Part shown: piece after piece, positions 16,235-24,003 of the stretch
Layout: each line of letters starts with the position of its first letter
Numbering within the stretch: position 1 is the stretch's first letter
DNA from: Streptomyces sp. NRRL S-646
GTDB lineage: Bacteria; Actinomycetota; Actinomycetes; Streptomycetales; Streptomycetaceae
Length of the DNA: 64,000 nucleotides
Direction: 5' to 3'
Assembly (NCBI RefSeq): GCF_000720765.1
Contig: NZ_JODC01000008.1
Span: 186,001 to 250,000, forward strand
Notes under the pieces: model-generated
Seen by the model: the letters and a program-made list of their open reading frames with translations, nothing else
Told to the model about the DNA's origin: nothing
Database searches by the model: none
Translations under genes and position numbers: made by a program

Positions 16235-18925
16235 TCACTGGATCGTCCAAGCCTGGTTGGACTGGTTCAGCGGCATCCACTGACTGACGGCGGCTCCGTT
16301 GGCCGTCGATCCACCACCGACCTCCAGGACCTGCCTGCTCTCGAAGTTGCGGATGACGTACCCACCGCTGGTCGGCTCGAAGTACCACAGCTGGTTGTTG
16401 CCGCCGTTGTAGGTGTACTGCTGCAGCGCGGTCCCCGTCCGGTGACTGGAGGCGTTGATGTCGAGGGCCTTGCCGCTGTTCCGGTTCACGATCCTGTAGA
16501 GCTGACCGCTGACCGGAACGATGTTCCACTGCTGGTTGGACCCACCATTGCTCGGCCACTGGATGACGCTCGCGCCGTCGGCGGTGGAGTTCTGGTTCAC
16601 GTCCATCAGTTGGCCGCTGTTGACGTTCTTGAACGTGTAGTACGTCGATGCGTTGACGTTCGGCGTACCGGTCGCGTCCTCCAGCGCACCGCCGGCCTGC
16701 TGCACACTGAAGTCCGCGATGAAGAAGTACGCGCCGTCGGTCTTGGCGACCCGCACATAGCGGAACTTCTGACGGACGTCGATGTTGCCCATGAGTGTCG
16801 AGGCGAGCGGCAGCGTGTCCGTCTGGCGTCCCACGACGGTGTACGTGGCGAACGACGGGTCGTTGGAGGCCCGGATTTCGAAGTGGCCGCGCGTCTCCGA
16901 CTGGTCCAGGTCCTGACGGGTCGTCAGGGAGAACTGTCCGAGCTGGTAGGCCTGCCCCAGGTCGACCTGCCACCACGCCGAGGTGTCGCTGCCGGTCGGC
17001 GACCAGCCGGTGGCACCGTCGTTGTCGTTGGCTTTGGCCGCTCCCCAGGCGGAACTGCTCACCGAGGAGGAGGACGCCGGCTTGTTGTAGGCGAGGTTGA
17101 GCTTCGCCGCCAGCCCCCGGTAGGCGGACTCGAGACCGGAGGCCTTGATCACCGCGTCGCCGGACGTCGTGTTGTTGGTGAGCGTGACGTTGGAGCCGTT
17201 GCGGTTCTGGTTGATGAATCCGTCGGTGTGCGACAGCACGTTGTTCGAAAGGGTCATGTTGTTCGACCCCTCGTCCAGGTACATGCCGGACACGGCCGAG
17301 CCGCAGGCGGACGGCATGCGTATCACGTCGTGGATGTAGTTGCCGTTGAAGACCGTGCCCGGGTCGTTCGAGAGGTGGTAGACACCGGCGGAGTCGCAGA
17401 GCCGGTTCATCACGTTGCCGATCCGGTTGTAGCTGACGCTGTTGCTGCCTTCGGCGTTGGCCGCCGACTGCCAGCCCCAGCCGAGCGAGATGCCGGCCCA
17501 CGGAGTGTCGGAGATGCCGTTGTGGTCGATGGTGGTGCTGTTGACGAAGCCTGCGTTGATGCCCGCCGTGCCCAGGTAGTCCTCACCGACCCTGGTGATC
17601 AGGTTGTTCTTGACGGTGACGTTCTTGACCACCTCCCGGGCGTCCTCACCGGCAGGTGAGGTGGGCGGGTTGTAGACGGTGTGGAACTCCACGGTCGGGT
17701 CGGAGAACTTGCCGACCATGATTCCGTTGCCGGCGATGTCGTGGACGAGGTTGCCGGTCACGGTGCTGTCGTGCACGCCGTGGTGCAGGTCGAGGGCGGT
17801 GGCGCCCAGCTGTGTGAAGGTGTTGCCGGTGAAGGAGAGGCGGTCGGCGTTCGACGCCTGGACCCCGGCCGGCGGGCGACCCACGTACTGGTTGTTGGAG
17901 GTGTCGGCCGACAGGTTGTAGTTGCCGCCCTGGCCGTTGAGGTAGCCGTTGTTCGTCGACTCCATCCAGGTGGTCCCGGTGAAGGTGAGCCCGGAGAAGC
18001 GCAGGTCGTGGGCGGGACTGTCGAGGTTCGTGCCCTTGATGTCGAAGAGGGTCTGCAGCGTCGGGGCCTGCACGCCGGCCGTGGACATGTCCTCGCCGGG
18101 GCGGGGCTTGTAGTACACGGTCTGCGCGGCGGTGTCGACGTAGAACTCGCCCGGTTCGTTGAGGAACTCGTGGGCGTTCTCGAAGTGCAGGGGAGAGCCG
18201 TTGGAGAGGACCGGGAAGGGGCGCGGGAAGAGGATGCCCGCCTCGTGGTCCTGGATCGACACGTCGGCGGTGCCGTTGGCGGAGCTGATCGACTTCAGTC
18301 GCAGGTAGCTCTCGCCCCACTGCGTTTCCAGCATCATCTCGACCTGGTTGAGGTGGCCCCAGTTGGAGACCTGTGAACTGAGCACCTTCAGCAGCTTGTT
18401 GGTCTTGTCGCTGCCCTGCAGCTGGAAGTCCGAGCCGAGGTCGGGGAAGCGGGCCCGGGTGGCGCGGACCCCGTTGACGTACAACTGCCGGAAGTCGAGG
18501 GTGCCAACAGGCGCCTTGTACTCGCCGTTTGCGGCCGCGGTCCATCCGGTGATCGCCTTGCCGCCGGTGATGACGGGCGTCTCGCCGTTGTACGCCTGGT
18601 AGACGACTGTGTGGCCGTTCGTGCCCGAGTCGCTGGTGCCGAAGGTGATCGGGGCGGTGAGGGGGTAGGTGCCTCCGCGCAGGTTCACGACGATGTCGTC
18701 GGACATGTTCGCGTTGACGGCTCGGACCGCGGCCTTGGCGGCCTGGATGGTCTTGAAGGCTGCGGCGGTGCTGGTTCCCGAGTTGCTGTCACTGCCGTTG
18801 ACAGGGTCGACGTAGAAGTTCGTGGTGGCCGCGTAGGCGGGTTGAGCGGGCAGTACGGCCGCGAAGACGACAGCCGCCGCTGCGAGCGCCTTGACTGTCC
18901 CGGCTCCGATGCGTGGGGGTCTCAT
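16235..18925 (-). CDS. Secreted beta-helix enzyme with discoidin and ricin modules (GH141-like candidate)
   Basis: An 896-residue multidomain exported protein. Signal peptide 1-33 (AVLPAQPAYA-AT). Residues ~36-600 are a right-handed parallel beta-helix (FYVDPVNGSDSNSG, RGGTYPLTAPITF, then Asn-rich rungs and WAGISLGWGW). Residues ~609-746 form an F5/8-type discoidin module (NKPASSSS, GWSPTG, WWQVDLGQAYQLGQF, YVRVAKTDG). Residues ~758-896 are a ricin-type trefoil with three QxW repeats (NQQWNI, NQLWYF, NQAWTI). The catalytic part resembles GH141, which contains alpha-L-fucosidases and xylanases; the divergent GH29 fucosidase supports a fucose or xylan role. The catalytic pair cannot be named from sequence alone. 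A paralogue without visible modules starts at 1918. Confidence 0.85.
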   Translation of the reverse strand: MRPPRIGAGTVKALAAAAVVFAAVLPAQPAYAATTNFYVDPVNGSDSNSGTSTAAAFKTIQAAKAAVRAVNANMSDDIVVNLRGGTYPLTAPITFGTSDSGTNGHTVVYQAYNGETPVITGGKAITGWTAAANGEYKAPVGTLDFRQLYVNGVRATRARFPDLGSDFQLQGSDKTNKLLKVLSSQVSNWGHLNQVEMMLETQWGESYLRLKSISSANGTADVSIQDHEAGILFPRPFPVLSNGSPLHFENAHEFLNEPGEFYVDTAAQTVYYKPRPGEDMSTAGVQAPTLQTLFDIKGTNLDSPAHDLRFSGLTFTGTTWMESTNNGYLNGQGGNYNLSADTSNNQYVGRPPAGVQASNADRLSFTGNTFTQLGATALDLHHGVHDSTVTGNLVHDIAGNGIMVGKFSDPTVEFHTVYNPPTSPAGEDAREVVKNVTVKNNLITRVGEDYLGTAGINAGFVNSTTIDHNGISDTPWAGISLGWGWQSAANAEGSNSVSYNRIGNVMNRLCDSAGVYHLSNDPGTVFNGNYIHDVIRMPSACGSAVSGMYLDEGSNNMTLSNNVLSHTDGFINQNRNGSNVTLTNNTTSGDAVIKASGLESAYRGLAAKLNLAYNKPASSSSVSSSAWGAAKANDNDGATGWSPTGSDTSAWWQVDLGQAYQLGQFSLTTRQDLDQSETRGHFEIRASNDPSFATYTVVGRQTDTLPLASTLMGNIDVRQKFRYVRVAKTDGAYFFIADFSVQQAGGALEDATGTPNVNASTYYTFKNVNSGQLMDVNQNSTADGASVIQWPSNGGSNQQWNIVPVSGQLYRIVNRNSGKALDINASSHRTGTALQQYTYNGGNNQLWYFEPTSGGYVIRNFESRQVLEVGGGSTANGAAVSQWMPLNQSNQAWTIQ

Positions 18926-19180
18926 CTGTGGTGTCCCTCCTCCGAACCCCTGCTCCTATGAGTTGCATTTATCAATGCAAGGAAGCGGTGCAGTCAAGAC
19001 GATAGGCATGCCTATTTTTCACTGGCGCAACACGAATGACATGCGGAGGCATCGGGATCGGCGTAGTGCGCACCACCTGCAGCACGGAATTATCCCAGGT
19101 GACGGCGTTATTAGTGCTGGCCATCGACCGCCGGGTGCGTCTCGCCCGGCCTATTCCAGCGAAGTCGCCGAGTCTCCGAA
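18926..19180. promoter_or_regulatory. AT-richer divergent promoter region with two palindromes
   Basis: This is part of the 528-bp gap between the beta-helix gene (minus) and the GH29 gene (plus). TTGCATT-TATC-AATGCAA at 18963-18980 is a perfect 7+4+7 inverted repeat, 38 bp upstream of the beta-helix ATG, where it could block its promoter. ATAGGCATGCCTAT at 19002-19015 is a perfect 14-bp palindrome. Neither resembles the FCD-type site at 19181-19195, so a second regulator may act here. No coding frame of interest is present. Confidence 0.5.
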
Positions 19181-19195
19181 ATAAGTAGTACTCAT
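19181..19195. promoter_or_regulatory. Second copy of the FCD-type operator, near the fucosidase
   Basis: ATAAGTAGTACTCAT matches the perfect palindrome at 8793-8807 in 12 of 15 positions and keeps symmetrical halves with one mismatch. Its centre GTAGTAC fits the GTM-N-KAC core of FadR-subfamily sites. It lies about 256 bp from both divergent starts (18925 and 19454). Confidence 0.5.
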
Positions 19196-19453
19196 TTAGT
19201 GGGTCCTGTCGCTGTCAATCTCCTTGAGCGCCGCCGTGACCGTAAGTGCCGTGCCTGAACCTCCGCGGGGCCTATGGGGTATCACGCTCCGGCGCCTCTG
19301 CGAAACATGGCATGTCTCGGCAGAACCAATCGTCGCCAAGACGAATAAAACGGTTTCATCTGCGCTCACTCTAAGTACTTTCATCCACTTACCTGTTGAC
19401 ACAGAGCAGTGACGTCATCGAACTTCATGCGTAACTCACCCGGGAGTACACCT

Positions 19454-21400
19454 ATGTCGTCAGGAAGAACACTGTCCCGTCGTAGCCTGCTGGGCGCCGC
19501 GGGCGCTGCTGCGGCCGCGAGCGCGCTGCCCGTGGTTCCCGGCTTCTCCGGCCTGCTCCCTCAGGCGGCGGCCGCCGCGGACATGCAGACCAATCTCAGC
19601 AACCTGGTGAACATGCGGTTCGGCATGTTCAACCACTTCAACATGGGCACGTTCACCAACCAGGAGTGGGCCGCCCCGAACCAGAACCCGGCTCTGTTCG
19701 CACCCACGGCGGTCGACTGCGCCCAGTGGGCGGCGGCCGCGGCGGCGGCGAAGATGAGCTACGGCGTCCTGACCACCAAGCACCACGACGGCTTCTGCCT
19801 GTGGCCCAGCGCCTACAACACCTACAACGTCGCCAACAGCTCCTACAAGCACGACGTCGTCGCGCAGTACGTGACCGCCTTCCGGGCCCAGGGCCTCAAG
19901 GTCGGCCTGTACTTCTCCATCTGGGACCGCACCTACAACGTGCAGGCCTACGACACCCGCCACAAAGTCGCCTCCGACCAGGCCGTCCAGCCCGGCGACA
20001 TCACCTACATCCTCAACCAGATCACCGAACTGCTCACGAACTACGGCACCATCGACATGTTCGTCACCGACGGCTACGCCTGGCAGATGGGCCAGCAGGC
20101 CGTTCCCTACCAGCGCATCAGGGAACATGTGAAGTCCCTGCAGCCCGACATCGTGATGATCGACCACGGCGGACTGTCGGTGCCCTACCTCGGCGACGCG
20201 ATCTACTTCGAGGAGCCCCTCGGCATCACCTCACCGACAGGCAACACCTACGCCTCGCTGCAGGGCCAGACGATCAGCAACGGGTGGTTCTGGCATCCGA
20301 CGACGCCCACGACCGATCCGATGAGCAGGGACTCCATCCTCTCCCATCTGACGGACCTGGAGCCCAAGTACACCTCGTTCATCCTCAACTGCCCGCCCAA
20401 CCGCAACGGTGTGCTGGACACCAACATCGTCAACCGGCTCGCCGAGGCCGGCGCCGCCTGGAGCGGCCCCAACACCTCCCGGCCGCCCCTGCCCGCACAG
20501 ATGCTCCGCGCCGAACACCCGGTCACTCCCGTGGCCGCCTACGCCACGGATTACCACACCGGCGAAGGCCCGATGAACGCCATCGACGGCCTCAGTGACA
20601 AGAACTTCGAGACCTGCTGGTCCACCTGGAACCTCCCGCTGCCCCAGACCATCACCATCGACCTCGGCGGCGTATGGAGCAACATCTCCACCCTCGAGTA
20701 CCTGCCCAAGCAGTGGAGCCGCACCAACACCACCGACGGTGACATCACCGCCTGCACCATCTCCACCAGCACCGACGGCACCGCCTTCACCCAGGTCGCC
20801 ACCGCCCGCTGGGCCGGCGACCGCACCCCGAAACTCGTCGAATGGGCGGGCCGCAACGCGGGCTTCGTCCGTATCCAGGTCACCGCCGGCACCGGCGGCT
20901 ACGCCAACATCGGCAACCTGCGCATCGGCGGCCGCAGCGCGACACCCGCCCTGGTCTCCACCCTCTTCCCCGGCGACAGCACCGTGTACCGCCTCGTCGC
21001 CCGCCACAGCGGGAAGGTCGCCGACGTCTCGGGTGCCAAGACCGCCAACAACACCGCCATTCTGCAGTGGCCCTGGCAGAACCACGCCAACCAGAAGTGG
21101 ACCATCGCCCGGGCCGACAGCGGCTACTACAAGATCCGCAACGTCAACAGCGGCACGCTCATGGAAATCGGCGGGCTCTCCCGCGTGGACGGCGCTGGCG
21201 CCGATATCTGGGGCGACGCCAACGCGCCCCAGCAACACTGGGCCATCACCCCCACCGGCGACGGCTACTACCTGCTCACCAACCGGCTCAGCGGCCAGTC
21301 CCTCAACGTCGACAGCGGCTCCACCGCCGACGGAGCCGCCATCAACCAGTGGACCTACACGGCCATCCCCCAACAGCAATGGCAGATCATCCCCTCCTGA
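19454..21400 (+). CDS. Secreted GH29 alpha-L-fucosidase with discoidin and ricin modules
   Basis: A 648-residue exported glycosidase that releases terminal alpha-L-fucose. I chose ATG 19454 because GGGAG lies seven bases upstream; an in-frame GTG at 19409 lacks a ribosome-binding site. A Tat signal (LSRRSLLGAAGAA) covers residues ~5-42. The GH29 barrel (about 45-345) has MRFGMFNHFNMGTF, LTTKHHDGFCLW, GLKVGLYFSIWD and IDMFVTDGYAW, whose Asp is at the family nucleophile position. A discoidin-type module (about 355-500, FETCWST, ITIDLGGVWSN) and a ricin trefoil (about 515-648, NQKWTI, QQHWAI, QQQWQI) follow. It is divergent from the beta-helix enzyme with a shared regulatory region. Confidence 0.95.
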   Translation: MSSGRTLSRRSLLGAAGAAAAASALPVVPGFSGLLPQAAAAADMQTNLSNLVNMRFGMFNHFNMGTFTNQEWAAPNQNPALFAPTAVDCAQWAAAAAAAKMSYGVLTTKHHDGFCLWPSAYNTYNVANSSYKHDVVAQYVTAFRAQGLKVGLYFSIWDRTYNVQAYDTRHKVASDQAVQPGDITYILNQITELLTNYGTIDMFVTDGYAWQMGQQAVPYQRIREHVKSLQPDIVMIDHGGLSVPYLGDAIYFEEPLGITSPTGNTYASLQGQTISNGWFWHPTTPTTDPMSRDSILSHLTDLEPKYTSFILNCPPNRNGVLDTNIVNRLAEAGAAWSGPNTSRPPLPAQMLRAEHPVTPVAAYATDYHTGEGPMNAIDGLSDKNFETCWSTWNLPLPQTITIDLGGVWSNISTLEYLPKQWSRTNTTDGDITACTISTSTDGTAFTQVATARWAGDRTPKLVEWAGRNAGFVRIQVTAGTGGYANIGNLRIGGRSATPALVSTLFPGDSTVYRLVARHSGKVADVSGAKTANNTAILQWPWQNHANQKWTIARADSGYYKIRNVNSGTLMEIGGLSRVDGAGADIWGDANAPQQHWAITPTGDGYYLLTNRLSGQSLNVDSGSTADGAAINQWTYTAIPQQQWQIIPS

Positions 21401-21600
21401 CAGAGGATCGGAAGAAACGTGTATCCGGCGCACACAGGCGCCGGATATGCGCACTTCTCGGGCGACCGGTGCCGGTCAGTCCGAGTTCACTGCGTCGGGC
21501 CTGCCGGGTCGCCGCAGGCCGGATCATCGACGATCTCGGCCCCCGGCCTGGCAGTTCACGGCCTGGGAGGACCCGGCTCGGTCAACTCCCTGGCGGGGTA

Positions 21601-21815
21601 AGGGCGGTGGCCGGTGATGTCACCGATCCGCAGACGGTGAACGCGCTGGCCGAGGACTCCGGAGCGCACGGGATCGCTATCGCACCGGGCTGGAACTCCC
21701 GTCGTCGGGAACGACGGACAGGCCCGCATCTCCTACGAGGACTACGCCGCAGCCCTCGTCGACGAGATCGAAGGACTCGCGCCGTCTCAACCGGCGCTTC
21801 ACCGCCGGCTCCTGA
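21601..21815 (+). pseudogene. Decayed NAD(P)-binding (NmrA/YwnB-type) oxidoreductase remnant
   Basis: Pieces of one short protein appear in successive frames: VAGDVTDPQTVNALAEDSGAHG from about 21607, then GNDGQARISYEDYAAALVDEI near 21718, and finally RRFTAGS followed by a stop at 21815. These are the middle and the conserved C-terminus of NAD(P)H-binding atypical SDR proteins. At least two frameshifts and loss of the N-terminal Rossmann region show a dead gene. The remainder of the 21401-21864 gap has no recognisable coding content. Confidence 0.6.
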
Positions 21816-21864
21816 GCCGAGCGCCTGACCCGTGCATCCGTAGGGCCAGGCGCTCAGCTACCTG

Positions 21865-23535
21865 TCAGTGCAGGGGGAGCGTCCGGGTGTGTTCGATGCG
21901 TACGGCGTCCAGGGACTGGGAGTTGAGGCCCAGGAGCCGCAGGATCGTCGGGGCGATCTGCGTGGTCCGCACCGACTCGCCTACCCGAACTCCCTGCGGG
22001 GTGGCGGCGCCGGAGACGATGAGCGGTACGTCGAGGTCGTCGGCGTGGGCGCCGCCGTGTTCGGCGATCTTGCTCTTGCCGCCGGTGTAGACGACGCCGT
22101 ACTGGGTGATGCCGAACAGGTCGGGAACGCGGGAGTCGCCCGGGCGGGCGTGGAAGTAGCGGGCGGCCTCGGCGCCCGCGTAGAGGGTCTTGAGGCCGCC
22201 GGCCGTGAAGGGCTTGGCCGTGCCGTCGATGCCGTTGCCGGTGCCGGACTGGCCGAGCAGGTACGTCTTGGTGAAGTCGGTGGCGGCCTTGGAGCGGTCG
22301 GTGAGCCAGAGGAGCATCGCGTCGTCGTCCACGGCGTGCGCTACCAGGTCGCCTGCGCCCGGGTGGGCGGCCTTCCACGCGGCGTTGAGCCCGTCCAGGA
22401 GGGCACCGTCGTCGATGCGGGTCAGCGCCTTCGGGTCGGTCGGCGACTGGCCGTGCTTGGCCGAGAGGATGACTGTCGTGCTGCGGTCCAGGTGCTGCTT
22501 GTGGAGTTCGGCGAGGAACGCCCCGACCTGCTGGTCTACGAAGTCGAGGTTCTTCGCCAGCAGCGGCCCGGGAACGCCCTTGGCCTGGTAGCCGCCCGTC
22601 AGCCCGTCGGAAGAGGGGAGCTTCTGGGCGGTCGACACCGACTGGAAGTTCATGCCGAAGACCGCCGGGGTACCGACCCGGTGGGTGCGGCCGTGGTCGT
22701 ATCCGTCGATCTCGTTCAGCACGGCCTGCACCTTGTAGCCGTCGTACTGTTCGGTCGCCGCGTTGTCCTTCGTCCAGTCCTTCCCGGCGGGGTAGCCGAT
22801 GGCCTGGCTGTTGATCTCGGGGGCGAACAGGTCCTGGATGCCGTTGCCGGCCGGGCCGTTGAGGATCTCGTACGCGACGTGCTTGTCGGACCACGCGGTG
22901 CGCAGCCCGGCCTTGCGGGCCACGTCGAAGACCGTGTTCACCTTCAGGTAGCTGTGCGGGTAGAGCGGCGTGCACGTCTTCGGGTCGACCGGCAGCTTCG
23001 ACGGGTCGATGAGGCTCGCGGCGTCTCCGGTCATCTTGAGAATGCTGCCGGGCAGTCCCGCGAGGCCCTGGCCTGCGTCGAGGGAGTCCTTGTTCTTGTC
23101 GAGGTCCTCGGTGAGGTCGACTTCGGCACCCCGCTCGGCGCCCGCGCAGGAGGTGGTGCCGGCCGGGAGGAGCGCGGTGTCGTAGGTGTCGTCGTAGTAG
23201 ACACCGGTGGTGCCCGGGTTGCCGCCGGTGAGCTGGCCGACCATGCCGGGGAACGAGTCGGACGGGACGGTGGTTCTCGCGTGGGTGTACTCCACACCGC
23301 TGCCGGCGAGTCGGGCGAGCGCCGAGTCGGGGTGGCGGTCGATGTACCAGGCCAGGTCGGACTGGTGCAGGCCGTCGACGGACAGCAGTAGGACGTGCCG
23401 GGCGCGAGCGTGTGCCTGCGCAGGCGCGTGTGCCGCGGCGGGTGCGGTCGCCGTGGCGGTCAGGGCGCCCGCGGCGGCAAGCGCGGCGGCGGCCGCGGTG
23501 ACGGTACGGGCGGGACGGACTGGACGTCGGAACAA
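21865..23535 (-). CDS. Secreted type I phosphodiesterase / alkaline phosphatase family protein
   Basis: About 556 residues. The frame is open to an ATG at 23586, but the TTG at 23535 has GAGGAG six bases upstream and places the signal peptide (RTVTAAAAALAAAGALTA) at the very N-terminus, so I prefer it. The mature protein starts with HVLLLSVDGLHQSDLAWY (metal Asp) and has the nucleophile region TTVPSDSFPGMVGQLTGG. A metal-binding SAKHGQSP and a late AEHGGAHADDLDVPLIVSG complete the two-metal site of the nucleotide pyrophosphatase/phosphodiesterase superfamily. It probably hydrolyses extracellular phosphate esters or diesters. No neighbours suggest a specific substrate. Confidence 0.85.
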   Translation of the reverse strand: MFRRPVRPARTVTAAAAALAAAGALTATATAPAAAHAPAQAHARARHVLLLSVDGLHQSDLAWYIDRHPDSALARLAGSGVEYTHARTTVPSDSFPGMVGQLTGGNPGTTGVYYDDTYDTALLPAGTTSCAGAERGAEVDLTEDLDKNKDSLDAGQGLAGLPGSILKMTGDAASLIDPSKLPVDPKTCTPLYPHSYLKVNTVFDVARKAGLRTAWSDKHVAYEILNGPAGNGIQDLFAPEINSQAIGYPAGKDWTKDNAATEQYDGYKVQAVLNEIDGYDHGRTHRVGTPAVFGMNFQSVSTAQKLPSSDGLTGGYQAKGVPGPLLAKNLDFVDQQVGAFLAELHKQHLDRSTTVILSAKHGQSPTDPKALTRIDDGALLDGLNAAWKAAHPGAGDLVAHAVDDDAMLLWLTDRSKAATDFTKTYLLGQSGTGNGIDGTAKPFTAGGLKTLYAGAEAARYFHARPGDSRVPDLFGITQYGVVYTGGKSKIAEHGGAHADDLDVPLIVSGAATPQGVRVGESVRTTQIAPTILRLLGLNSQSLDAVRIEHTRTLPLH

Positions 23536-24003
23536 CGGTGCTCCTCGGTTGTACGGCGCGGGGGGCGGCGAACCGTGCAACGACATGGGAAGGGCACAAC
23601 GTGTACGGGAGCGGACGTACGTGCCGGGTCCTGCCCAAGAAACGCATCGGCGCACGCAAAGAGGTGCGCTGCCGTCAGGTTCCGGCCGCGCACGGCGCAG
23701 GTGCCGTCGGAGGACGTGACAAGGCGGACGGCGGCTCTGCCGTGGCCGCGCGGTCGAAACCCGCCATGCCCGGGCGGGAACAGCTCCTGACCGCAGGCCG
23801 ACGACCACCACCGCGATCCCCAGGTGCCCGCTGGAGTCCGGACAACTCCCGTACGGCCGACGGGCCTTCCCGCATCGCCGCGAGCACGGCCGGCATCAAG
23901 CCGCCCAGCCGCCACGGGGTTGTGCCGCCCCAGCACCCGCACCGCGAGCACCGCACCTGATCAGCGGAGGGCACCGTTCACCTGGACCTCGATCGGCAGC
24001 GCC
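23536..24003. other. Gap with no recognised gene
   Basis: The 468-bp stretch between the phosphodiesterase start and the stop of the E1 gene must contain the phosphodiesterase promoter. Short frames exist on both strands, but none has a family motif, a good ribosome-binding site or a plausible start. No strong hairpin was seen. Confidence 0.4.
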
